From Desulfosarcina alkanivorans (GTDB lineage: Bacteria; Desulfobacterota; Desulfobacteria; Desulfobacterales; Desulfosarcinaceae), in the NCBI RefSeq assembly GCF_009688945.1, contig NZ_AP021874.1:3162001-3226000 (forward strand): a stretch of DNA of 64,000 bases, written 5' to 3'. A program made the position numbers and the translations under genes. Position 1 is the stretch's first letter; each line of letters starts with the position of its first letter. Of this stretch, positions 1 through 7,504 are shown in pieces. Below the pieces are notes generated by a model. That model searched no databases. It had not been told where the DNA came from and was given only the letters and a program-made list of their open reading frames with translations.

Positions 1-375
1 TGTATGTTCATCCTGCCCTATGTGATTGCCGAACAGAATATCGTACTGCTTTTTCTGGTCGTGGGCGTCGCCTACTGGCAGTATGGTGGCGGGCTCTCGC
101 TGATGCCTTCATTCACCGCCGATTTCTTCGGGTCCAAATACCTCGGTTTCAATTACGGCCTGGTCTTCATCGGCTGGGGCATGGGTTTTTTCATGACCAG
201 CCTGGGCGGAACCATTGAGGATATCACGGGCAGCCTGCGATGGGCGTTTTACATGTCGGCCGGCCTGCTGATGCTGGGCGTCGTCATCGCCTACCTCACC
301 AATCGGCCCAAGCACTCAGAAGAAAAAGTGCCTGTCATGGCCAGTGAGATGCTGGCCGAAAAAGTCAACGAATAA
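1..375 (+). CDS. OFA-family MFS transporter, C-terminal end (partial)
   Basis: This is the last 125 codons of a membrane transporter whose start lies outside the window; the frame is open from base 1. It shows three to four hydrophobic segments and a loop reading ADFFGSKYLGFNYG followed by GWGMGFF, a pattern typical of the oxalate/formate antiporter (OFA) family of major facilitator transporters. The tail is short, polar and Glu/Lys-rich. The family exchanges small carboxylates across the inner membrane, but the substrate cannot be read from this fragment. A strong intrinsic terminator follows about 55 bases after the stop, so this gene ends its transcript. Confidence 0.85.
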   Translation, partial: CMFILPYVIAEQNIVLLFLVVGVAYWQYGGGLSLMPSFTADFFGSKYLGFNYGLVFIGWGMGFFMTSLGGTIEDITGSLRWAFYMSAGLLMLGVVIAYLTNRPKHSEEKVPVMASEMLAEKVNE

Positions 376-429
376 GACCCGCCGAGCAGCATCTTCGGTT
401 TAAGGTCTACGAACCATCATCGAAAAGAG

Positions 430-460
430 AAAAGCCGGGATCTGATCCCGGCTTTTCTAT
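430..460 (+). terminator. Rho-independent terminator of the OFA transporter gene
   Basis: Bases 430-442 (AAAAGCCGGGATC) and 444-456 (GATCCCGGCTTTT) are exact reverse complements, giving a GC-rich stem whose descending arm ends in a T run. It sits between the transporter end (375) and the convergent livK end (592), so it may stop both transcripts because the opposite strand also ends in T. Confidence 0.9.
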
Positions 461-591
461 ATCGGCCCGCCGGATGTGGCTCCGTTGCCGCCCCTTGGTC
501 CTCCCGTCGGAGCCGGTCAGGCGTCCTCATCCTGAAAAAACGGAGGACCATGAAGGCCGCCCGGACGGGACAGGGACGGGACCGTGCGGGT

Positions 592-1764
592 TTATTCGGC
601 CATGACGAACTGGCCGCCCTTGACCTGTACGACCACCATGGAATCCACGTCCAGGCCGTTGTGGTCCTCCGGGGTGAGGTTGTAGACGCCGGAAATGCCC
701 ACATAGCCCCGGGTCTGCTCGATGGCGGCACGCAGGTCATCAGCCCGGGTGCCGGCCTGCTTCATGGCGCCGGCCACGAGCATGATGGCATCCCAGGCAT
801 ACCCGGAATGGGTGTTGATGGGAAACTGCCTGTGGTAACCGTATTCATCGGTGTAGAGCCGCACAAACTCCTGGATGACCGGTTTCTGGGGATCGGTATC
901 CGGCAAAGCATCGACGACCATCAACTTGGTGGCCGGCATGCGGTCGCCCTCGGAGGCCTTGCCGGCCAGTTCGATATACTTGGGATCGGGCAGGCCGTGG
1001 CACTGGAACAGGGGCAGGTCGATGCCCAGCTGGGCCTTGTTTTTGGAAACGATGGATCCGGCCGGTCCGATGGTCCAGACCACCAGGGCCTGGGGCCCGG
1101 CGTTCTTGGCATTGGTCAGCTGGGCGGTCATGTCGGTGTCCTTGGGGCCGAACGCCTCCTGGGCCACGATTTCAAGGCCGAAGTCAGGGGCCAGCCGGGT
1201 CAGCCAGCGCACCCCGTCCTTGCCGAAGCCGTCCGATGCGGTCAGCAGGGCAATCCTGGTCAGACCTTTGTCCTTGAGGTACATGTACAGCCGCTTGACG
1301 GCTACCGAGGACCGTTGGGGAGACTTGAACACCCAGTCGAATGGCCCCAGCTTGGGGCCGCCCATGATTACCGGGTCGCCGCCCACGGTCATGAAGGCCG
1401 GGGTCTTGCCCGCATGGATGATCTTCTTGACGGCCATGCCCGTGCCGGTGCGGGTGGGGCCGATGATCGCGGCAACCTTGTCCTTGTAGATGAACTTTTT
1501 GGCAATGTTCACGGCTTTGGCCGGATCGCCCTCGGTGTCGCCGACGACCAGCTCGATGGGCGTACCGTTGACCCCGCCCTCCTGATTGATCTTGTCGACC
1601 ACCATGTCGGCCACCAGTTTGGTGGGCGTGCCGATAAAAGAGGCCGGACCGGACAGGTCGAAAAAAGCACCGATCTTGATCGTATCTGCGGCAGCAGCGC
1701 TGCCCCCGGCAAACACCATCATCACAGCTATGGCTGAGGCCACCAGTCGATTCATCCGTCTCAT
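592..1764 (-). CDS. livK: Branched-chain/aromatic-type ABC transporter substrate-binding protein
   Basis: Periplasmic binding protein of the Leu/Ile/Val (HAAT) family, 390 aa. Residues 1-26 form a Sec signal peptide (basic start, hydrophobic core, AAA-type cleavage region), followed by DTIKIGAFFDLSGP, the usual start of the Peripla_BP_6 fold. The motifs GGGSVGN-like are absent, but GDTEGDPAKAVNIAKKFI and IIGPTRTGTG are typical of LivK-type proteins. The start is the ATG at 1764, preceded by AAAGGAGGAGAAG; the upstream in-frame extension has no ribosome site. It is the last gene of the minus-strand liv cluster and is separated from the livF fusion by 220 bases holding a structured repeat. The neighbouring aryl-CoA ligase and IorAB suggest an aromatic rather than aliphatic ligand, which is inference. 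Confidence 0.92.
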   Translation of the reverse strand: MRRMNRLVASAIAVMMVFAGGSAAAADTIKIGAFFDLSGPASFIGTPTKLVADMVVDKINQEGGVNGTPIELVVGDTEGDPAKAVNIAKKFIYKDKVAAIIGPTRTGTGMAVKKIIHAGKTPAFMTVGGDPVIMGGPKLGPFDWVFKSPQRSSVAVKRLYMYLKDKGLTRIALLTASDGFGKDGVRWLTRLAPDFGLEIVAQEAFGPKDTDMTAQLTNAKNAGPQALVVWTIGPAGSIVSKNKAQLGIDLPLFQCHGLPDPKYIELAGKASEGDRMPATKLMVVDALPDTDPQKPVIQEFVRLYTDEYGYHRQFPINTHSGYAWDAIMLVAGAMKQAGTRADDLRAAIEQTRGYVGISGVYNLTPEDHNGLDVDSMVVVQVKGGQFVMAE

Positions 1765-1868
1765 CTTCTCCTCCTTTTCTCTATTGATAGGCGGTTTTAG
1801 CAAGTCTTGCGTCTCCAAGAGGATCCAAAACAGTTTAAACCGATGTTTGTTCAGAATTGGTGGATAAC

Positions 1869-1969
1869 GGTCCAGATCAAGGCCGCAGCATGTTTCAGAC
1901 CGGAGGCGCAGCAGCGCTGCGTCGAGGATCTGAAACATGTGAGAACGCCGATATGGACCGTAAGACGCC
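1869..1969 (+). repeat. Dispersed nested-hairpin element, copy 1
   Basis: The outer stem ATGTTTCAGA (1890-1899) pairs perfectly with TCTGAAACAT (1929-1938). The inner stem GGCGCAGC (1905-1912) pairs with GCTGCGTC (1916-1923) around the loop AGC. GAGGAT lies between the stems on the right and GGCCGC precedes the outer stem. Two further copies lie at about 6.2 and 26.8 kb. This copy lies in the spacer upstream of livK, with the element's common orientation antisense to livK. Confidence 0.75.
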
Positions 1970-1984
1970 GGTTATGAATAAACA

Positions 1985-4090
1985 TCAGACGATTTCGTCG
2001 GTAATTCTGCTATCAAACACCCGCTGGCTCTTACGCTGCGTCCGCGGCAGCTGCCCGTAGTCCACCAGTTCAACCTCGATGGAGACCAGCAGCTGCCGTT
2101 TGACCTGGTAGACGGTTTCATGCACCAGCTCCGCCGTCCGGCCGGCCTCCACCCCCTCGCCCCGTTCGATCTTCAGCTGCAAGAAGTCCCTGCCGGAGCG
2201 CTCATCCCGGGTCAGGTGGATCTGGTATTCGGAGCCCAGTCCGGGAATCGCCGAGAGGATGGTGTCGATGGTCGAGGGGTAGATGTTGACCCCCCTGAAT
2301 TTGATGGTGTCGTCGCTGCGCCCCTTGATGCGCGAGTGCCGGGGCATGACGGAACCGCAGGTGCACCGGTCGGGGATGATGCGGGTGATATCCCGGGTCC
2401 GGTAGCGGATCAGCGGGGCGGCCTCCTTGCACAGGGTGGTGACCACCATTTCGCCCCACTCGCCGTCGGGCACCGGCTGAAGGGTTTCCGGATCGACGAT
2501 TTCCAGAATGTAGTAATCGCCCCAGTAGTGGATGCAGTCATGATCCCCGCATTCGATGCCCGCGCCGGGGCCGTATAGCTCGGTAAGGCCGGTGATGTCG
2601 AAAAGCTCGGCGCCGCCGAACAGTTCGGAGATCTTTTGGCGCATGGATCGGGAGCTGCGCTCGGAGCCGTAGATGATTTTGCGGATGCTGATCTGGTCGG
2701 CGATGCCGCGGCGTTGAATCTCCTCGGCCAGGAGCAGCGCCATGGAGGCCGTACTGCAAAATACCGTGGAGCGCACATCCTGCATGAACTGGATGTGCAT
2801 GTCGATATTGCCCGGCCCCACCGGGACGGCCATGGCGCCGACCTTTTCACAGCCCAGCTGAAAACCCATGCCGGCCGTCCAGATGCCGTAGCCTACGGCA
2901 ATCTGAACGCGGTCCAGGGGGGTGACGCCGGCCATCTCGTAGCAGCGCGCAAAAAAGTGAACCCAGTCGTCCAGATCCTTCTGGGTGTAGCCGATGATTT
3001 TGCGTTTGCCGGTGGTGCCGGAACTGGCATGGACGCGCACGATCTGTTCAAAAGGAACCGACCGCAGGGGAAACGGATAGAATTCACGCAGATCATCGGC
3101 CGTGGTGAAGGGCAGCCGTCTGATATCGTCCAGGCTGCGGATGGATGCTGGATCGACCCCGGCCGCCTCCAGGCGCTGCCGATAAAAGCTGGAGCCCTCG
3201 AAGGCATGGCGGACGGTCCACTGCAGCCCCTTGAGCTGGTGGGCGGCCAGGGCGTGATGGTCGGGAAAATCGGGCATAAAGGTGTGCTGATGCATGTCGG
3301 GTTTCTCCAAACGGATATTGGTCAGGCCGGCTGCGCCCAGCCGGCTGGCTTCGGGTTTTTCTTCGCTGGCAGCGCCCAGAAAGGCGGCTCGCAAGGTGGG
3401 GTCGACCAGCAGATCCTGGCTGCGCCCCTGCTGGACGATGCGGCCGCCGGCCATCAAAAATGCTTTATGGGAGGCCGACAGCGCCCTGGCGGCGTTCTGT
3501 TCCACCAGCAGGATGGTCACGCCGGAGCGCGACAATTGGTGAATGATGGTAAAAATTTCGTCGCTGATCAACGGCGCCAGTCCAAGGCTGGGCTCGTCCA
3601 GCAGCAGCAAGCGCGGCTGCGCCATGAGGGCCCGGCCCATGGCCAGCATCTGCTGCTCGCCGCCGGACAGGGTCCCGGCCGCCTGGTCCGGTCGCTCGGC
3701 CAGGCGGCCAAATCGATCGAACACCGCCTGCATGCGCCGGGCGACTTCCCTGCGCCCGGTTTTCAGGGCAGCCGCCCCCAGTTCAAGGTTTTCCACTACG
3801 GTCAAGTGCGCAAAAACCTCCCGGCCCTCGGGGGTCAGGGCCAGCCCCCGGCGCACCATCTGCACCGGCGATTGGCCGGTGACGGCCTCGCCATCCAGCA
3901 AGACCTTTCCCGCCGAGGGCTTCATGAGCCCCATGATGCATTTCAGCAGGGTCGTCTTTCCGGTGCCATTGGCGCCCACGAGGGCGACGGTTTCTCCCGG
4001 ATCGATGGCCAGGTCAACCCCGAACAGCGCCTGGGCGGCCCCGTAGTGGGCGGTCAACTGCTCCGTGGCCAGCAAATGAACGTTACCCAT
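1985..4090 (-). CDS. livF-paaK: Fusion: LivF-type ABC ATPase plus phenylacetate-CoA-ligase-like adenylating enzyme
   Basis: One uninterrupted 701-aa frame joins two proteins. Residues 1 to about 240 are a LivF ATPase, with Walker A GANGTGKTT, signature LSGGEQQ and Walker B LLLLDEPSLGLAP. After a linker of about 25 residues, residues 266-701 (436 aa) match a full-length phenylacetate-CoA ligase, with HASSGTTGKRK, FDITGLTELYGPG, YRTRDIT and GRSDDTIKFRGVNIYP. The start at 4090 follows the livG stop by one base. No stop separates the halves, but Met266 (ATG at 3295) is preceded by TTGGAG at good spacing, so internal initiation could also make a free ligase. Expected activities are ATP hydrolysis driving import, and ATP-dependent activation of an arylacetate to its CoA thioester. 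Linking both to an import operon suggests activation of imported aromatic acids. Confidence 0.88.
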   Translation of the reverse strand: MGNVHLLATEQLTAHYGAAQALFGVDLAIDPGETVALVGANGTGKTTLLKCIMGLMKPSAGKVLLDGEAVTGQSPVQMVRRGLALTPEGREVFAHLTVVENLELGAAALKTGRREVARRMQAVFDRFGRLAERPDQAAGTLSGGEQQMLAMGRALMAQPRLLLLDEPSLGLAPLISDEIFTIIHQLSRSGVTILLVEQNAARALSASHKAFLMAGGRIVQQGRSQDLLVDPTLRAAFLGAASEEKPEASRLGAAGLTNIRLEKPDMHQHTFMPDFPDHHALAAHQLKGLQWTVRHAFEGSSFYRQRLEAAGVDPASIRSLDDIRRLPFTTADDLREFYPFPLRSVPFEQIVRVHASSGTTGKRKIIGYTQKDLDDWVHFFARCYEMAGVTPLDRVQIAVGYGIWTAGMGFQLGCEKVGAMAVPVGPGNIDMHIQFMQDVRSTVFCSTASMALLLAEEIQRRGIADQISIRKIIYGSERSSRSMRQKISELFGGAELFDITGLTELYGPGAGIECGDHDCIHYWGDYYILEIVDPETLQPVPDGEWGEMVVTTLCKEAAPLIRYRTRDITRIIPDRCTCGSVMPRHSRIKGRSDDTIKFRGVNIYPSTIDTILSAIPGLGSEYQIHLTRDERSGRDFLQLKIERGEGVEAGRTAELVHETVYQVKRQLLVSIEVELVDYGQLPRTQRKSQRVFDSRITDEIV

Positions 4091-4091
4091 A

Positions 4092-4856
4092 TCAGGCCGT
4101 AGCCTCCATACGGCCCAGGTAGGCCTCCAGGACCAGGGGGTTGCTGCGGACATCCGCCGGATCTCCGCAGGCAATGCAGCGGCCGCTGTCCAGGACCACC
4201 ACCTGGTCGGCCACGTCCATCACCAGGGCCATGTCATGTTCCACCAGCAGCATGGTGTGACCGGCGCCGCGCTGTCGGCGGATGTGCCGGGCAATCCGGG
4301 CGGTTTCATCTGCGTTCAAACCGGCCACCGGCTCGTCCAGCAGCACCAGACGGGGGTCGCTCACGAAGGCGCGGGCCATCTCCACCCGTTTCTTTTCACC
4401 GTAGGACAACGCCGAGGCCGGCCATTGTGCTTTCCGGGACAGCCCGAAATCGTCCAGGGCGTCCAGAGCGCGCAGGCGAAGCTGCCGCTCCTCGTGGCGC
4501 AGTCCCGGCAACCGCAGCATGGAGATGATAAAAGAACGCTCGGCAGCCACTGTCAGGCCGGTCAGCACGTTGTCCAGCACCGTCAGCCGGCCGAACAGCT
4601 TCAGGTTCTGGAAGGTGCGCGCAACACCCAGGGCGGCAATATCATGGGCCGGCAGGGCTTCGACGGGGCGCCGGGCCAGACGGATGCTGCCGGCCTGGGC
4701 ATTGTCCACACCGCTGATGCAGTTGATCAGGGTGGACTTACCGGCACCGTTGGGGCCGATGAGTGCCGTCACCTGCCCCCGGGGGATGCGAAACGAGACA
4801 TCCTGCAGGGCCGGCAGGCCGCCGAACCATTTGCTGACGTTTCTCAGTTCAAGCAT
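4092..4856 (-). CDS. livG: Branched-chain-type ABC transporter ATPase LivG
   Basis: Cytoplasmic ATPase of 254 aa, partner of LivF. It has Walker A GPNGAGKST, the atypical LivG signature LSYGEKKRVEMARA, Walker B LVLLDEPVAGLN and the LivG-specific C-terminal stretch ending in an EAYLG-type motif. The start chosen is the ATG at 4856 (MLELRNVSKWFGG), which overlaps the livM stop by 8 bases; the longer in-frame start lacks support. It is translationally linked downstream to the livF fusion, with one base between its stop and that start. Confidence 0.93.
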   Translation of the reverse strand: MLELRNVSKWFGGLPALQDVSFRIPRGQVTALIGPNGAGKSTLINCISGVDNAQAGSIRLARRPVEALPAHDIAALGVARTFQNLKLFGRLTVLDNVLTGLTVAAERSFIISMLRLPGLRHEERQLRLRALDALDDFGLSRKAQWPASALSYGEKKRVEMARAFVSDPRLVLLDEPVAGLNADETARIARHIRRQRGAGHTMLLVEHDMALVMDVADQVVVLDSGRCIACGDPADVRSNPLVLEAYLGRMEATA

Positions 4857-5838
4857 GACGACTCGTGGCGATGCGCGTGCGCACCGCGTCCACAATCCCC
4901 GTGACCAGCCCCTGGGGCATAAAAAGAAGGATCAGCACCAGGATCAGGCCATGGACGATGTCCTTGAAGGACTCCAGGGCCTCGATCCATTCGGGCAGCA
5001 GGGTGATCAGGGCCGTACCGAACAGGGTTCCCCAGATGGAGCCCATGCCGCCCACCACCACCATGATCACAAAATCCACGGAAACGAAAATGTTGAATGA
5101 ATCCGGGCTCACGAAGGCATAACAGTGGGCGAACAGACTGCCGGCCACCGATGCCAGCACCGCCGACAGGACAAACACCTTCACCTTGGCACGACGGGTG
5201 TCCACCCCCAGCGCCGCCGCGGCGGTCTCATCCTCGGCCAGGGCCGCCAGACCGCGTCCCGCGCCGCTGCGAACCAGGTTCAGACACAGCAGGAGGGCCA
5301 GCACGGCAAATGTCCACACCAGGTAATGAAAATGGATTTCGTTGTTAAAAACCAGCCGACCGATGGTGAGGCTGGGGATGCCGGAAAACCCGCTTGGCCC
5401 CCCGGTGACCGAATCCCATTGTACCAGGAGGGTATAGATAACGATGTTGAACCCCAGGGTGGCCATGGCCAGGTAATGCCCGCTCAGCTTGAGGGCGGGC
5501 AGCCCTACGGCCAGGGCGATCAGGGCAGCGGCCAGCCCCACCGCGGCCATGACCGGCCAGGCCGGAAGCCCCAGCGTGGCGGTGCCGATGGCCGAACCGT
5601 AGGCCCCGATGGCAAAAAAAGCGGCGTGGCCCAGGCTGATCTGACCGGCATAGCCGATGAACAGGTTCAGGCCGAGCACCACGATGGCATAGATGGCGAT
5701 CAGGTTGGACAGGCCCAGATTGTAGGGATTGCTTTCCACCAGCGGCCACACCAGCAATACTGCGGACAGCCCCGCCACGGTAAGTCCGGTCCGATGCAGG
5801 TAGATAAAGTAGAAAATGTTGTCTTTGGCAGTCAGCAT
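4849..5838 (-). CDS. livM: Branched-chain-type ABC transporter permease LivM
   Basis: Inner-membrane permease of 329 aa with about nine hydrophobic segments. The stretch NLFIGYAGQISLGHAAFFAIGAY is the diagnostic LivM/LivH loop that contacts the ATPase, and GGMGSIWGTLFGTALITLLPE near the end is typical of LivM. It is separated from livH by 442 bases that contain a decayed methyltransferase fragment and a repeat copy, an unusual interruption because liv permease genes normally abut. Confidence 0.93.
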   Translation of the reverse strand: MLTAKDNIFYFIYLHRTGLTVAGLSAVLLVWPLVESNPYNLGLSNLIAIYAIVVLGLNLFIGYAGQISLGHAAFFAIGAYGSAIGTATLGLPAWPVMAAVGLAAALIALAVGLPALKLSGHYLAMATLGFNIVIYTLLVQWDSVTGGPSGFSGIPSLTIGRLVFNNEIHFHYLVWTFAVLALLLCLNLVRSGAGRGLAALAEDETAAAALGVDTRRAKVKVFVLSAVLASVAGSLFAHCYAFVSPDSFNIFVSVDFVIMVVVGGMGSIWGTLFGTALITLLPEWIEALESFKDIVHGLILVLILLFMPQGLVTGIVDAVRTRIATSRHA

Positions 5839-5888
5839 GGTGATTCAGCAGATGAACAGTCAATACCGGACAAAACCGTTTAGAGAAT

Positions 5889-6122
5889 TCAGAAGCCAGG
5901 CGTCAGAATCCGGAAGGACAGACCCGACTCCGGCTCAATCTTTGATTTAAGATAACGCTTGGCGATATCCTCTTCCCTCCCGTATGAAACCTCCCCGTTT
6001 TCAAGTTGTCGGGCAACGCCTGCAGCGCAGCCCGACCCGCAAAACGGATGTAAAATCGAACCGGAGAATATCCAATTTCCAATGTCGAATAACCAGGGAT
6101 GGTATCGTTTCACCATATCCAT
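5889..6122 (-). pseudogene. Remnant of a DNA (N4/N6) methyltransferase C-terminus
   Basis: In the livH-livM gap, the minus frame from 6122 reads about 77 codons containing ILHPFCGSGCAAGVARQL and, about 15 residues later, EEDIAKRYLKSKIE. This matches the end of DNA adenine/cytosine-N4 methylases, where motif I is DPFCGSGTT followed by an IGI(D/E) strand and YxxIAxxRL. The Asp of motif I is His and the following Thr residues are changed, and nothing of the catalytic (D/S/N)PPY motif is present. I read it as a non-functional fragment. It could have arrived with the adjacent repeat element. The family assignment rests on these two short matches only. Confidence 0.5.
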
Positions 6123-6167
6123 CAGAAAAGGCAGGTTAGGGTTCCCCGCGATGCGGGATCTGCGACA

Positions 6168-6270
6168 GGGCAAGGCCGCAGCGAGGTCGAACCCGCAGGC
6201 GTAGCGGCGCTGCGCTGAGGATTTCGACCGAGTGGGAGCGCCGGCCTGGGCCATAAGATGCCTTTTCCGG
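6168..6270 (+). repeat. Dispersed nested-hairpin element, copy 2
   Basis: Same architecture as the copy at 1.9 kb. The outer stem GGTCGAA (6185-6191) pairs with TTCGACC (6223-6229). The inner stem GGCGTAGC (6198-6205) pairs with GCTGCGCT (6209-6216) around GGC, and GAGGAT follows the inner stem. The outer-stem sequence differs from the other copies yet still pairs. The tail AAGATGCC..TTTCCGG is shared with the third copy. Confidence 0.75.
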
Positions 6271-6280
6271 TTGAACCGTA

Positions 6281-7168
6281 TCACTTTCCCAACAACCCCT
6301 TGGGCCTCACGAACAACACCAGCAGCAGCACCACAAACGCGGCGACATCCTTGTAGGCGCTGCTCCAGTATCCGGCCGACAGGGATTCCAGCAGCCCCAG
6401 CACCACGCCCCCCAGCACGGCCCCGGGAAAGGAGCCGAACCCGCCCAAAATGGCGGCGGCGAATCCTTTTAACCCCAGCAGGACGCCCACGTCGTAGCTC
6501 AAGGTGGTGATGGGGGTCACCAGCACACCGGCCAATCCGCCCAGCCCGCCGGCCAGGGCGAAGCTGGCCGCCTTGACACGCCCCACGGGAATGCCCACCA
6601 CCGACGCGGCCGTCTGGTTGGAGGCCACGGCACGCATGCACAGCCCCAGCCGGGTGCCTCGGAAAAACAACACCAGCAGGCCGATGGCCAGGGCGGTGAT
6701 GATCAGGATGGCCACGGCCTGGGGCAGGATGGCGGCGCCGGCAATACGAAACGGCTCCTCGCCGGCCAGGGGCGGGACGGCCATGCGGTTTTTGCCCCAC
6801 ACCAGCTTCATGGCTCCGCGCAGGATAATGGAAATGCCGATGGTCAGGAAGATCAGCACCAGATGGTTCTGGGAGCGCGCCGGCCGCACCCCCAGGCGCT
6901 CCACGGCAAGCCCCACCACGGTAACGGCGGCCACGGCGCCGGGAAGGGCCACGACCATGGGCAGCCCGCTCCAGTAAAGCCCGCTGAACAGGAACATGCC
7001 GCCCAGGGAGACGAAATCGACCTGGGCAAAATTGACGATGCCGATGGTGTTGTGAACCACGCAGAACCCCAGGGCGATCAATGCGTAAATGGCACCGCTG
7101 GTCACACCGGCAAACACAAACTGCAACAGGTCCTGAAAACCGGCCACCGTTCCTCCACGTAGAAACAT
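6281..7168 (-). CDS. livH: Branched-chain-type ABC transporter permease LivH
   Basis: Inner-membrane permease of 295 aa with about eight hydrophobic helices. NTIGIVNFAQVDFVSLGGMF is the LivH consensus near the first membrane pair, and GGFGSFPGAVLGGVVLGLLE near the C-terminus matches the family. The start is set at MFLRGG (7168), but no clear ribosome site is visible there and a start a few codons either side is possible. It is the first gene of the minus-strand liv cluster and is divergent from iorA. Confidence 0.92.
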   Translation of the reverse strand: MFLRGGTVAGFQDLLQFVFAGVTSGAIYALIALGFCVVHNTIGIVNFAQVDFVSLGGMFLFSGLYWSGLPMVVALPGAVAAVTVVGLAVERLGVRPARSQNHLVLIFLTIGISIILRGAMKLVWGKNRMAVPPLAGEEPFRIAGAAILPQAVAILIITALAIGLLVLFFRGTRLGLCMRAVASNQTAASVVGIPVGRVKAASFALAGGLGGLAGVLVTPITTLSYDVGVLLGLKGFAAAILGGFGSFPGAVLGGVVLGLLESLSAGYWSSAYKDVAAFVVLLLVLFVRPKGLLGK

Positions 7169-7504
7169 TTTTAAAATCAAAGGAGCCCACCCTACGCCAG
7201 GCACAGGCTCAGGTCAAGAGCAGAAAAGCGGTGCCAATCCGTTTTCCCGTCTCCGAAAACCGATGCCCGATTCCGGGGCTCAGCCATGTCACATGCAAAA
7301 CCGGACATGCCGGATGCTGAATGCGCGCTGAACGGCCGTTGAGATACAGTGCGGGGAGCATCCGGATGCCCCGTCAACCGCCCTCTCGACAATCGATTCA
7401 TTTACGTGTAATAGCAACGGGATTGTTTTTTGGGGACGACATCCGAACGATTGAATAATCGCCCGATTCTTCTTGACGCATCAAGCTCAAAGGTTAAACG
7501 CAAA
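7169..7504. other. Divergent liv/ior intergenic region with a palindrome
   Basis: These 336 bases separate livH (minus) from iorA (plus), so they should carry both promoters. The only clear structure is the exact palindrome GCATCCGGATGC (about 7358-7369), flanked by G4 and C4 runs. It is a candidate operator for a dimeric regulator or a small hairpin. No convincing -35/-10 pair was found for either direction. Confidence 0.3.

Noticed and set aside
5889..7190. 433-codon minus-strand frame covering livH and the livH-livM gap
   Set aside because: Most of it is a shadow of livH in another frame; only the last 77 codons (methylase scrap) carry recognisable protein sequence.
7480..7504. TTGACG..TAAACG as the iorA promoter
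   Set aside because: The -10 match is 3/6 and would place the start of transcription at or past the start codon.
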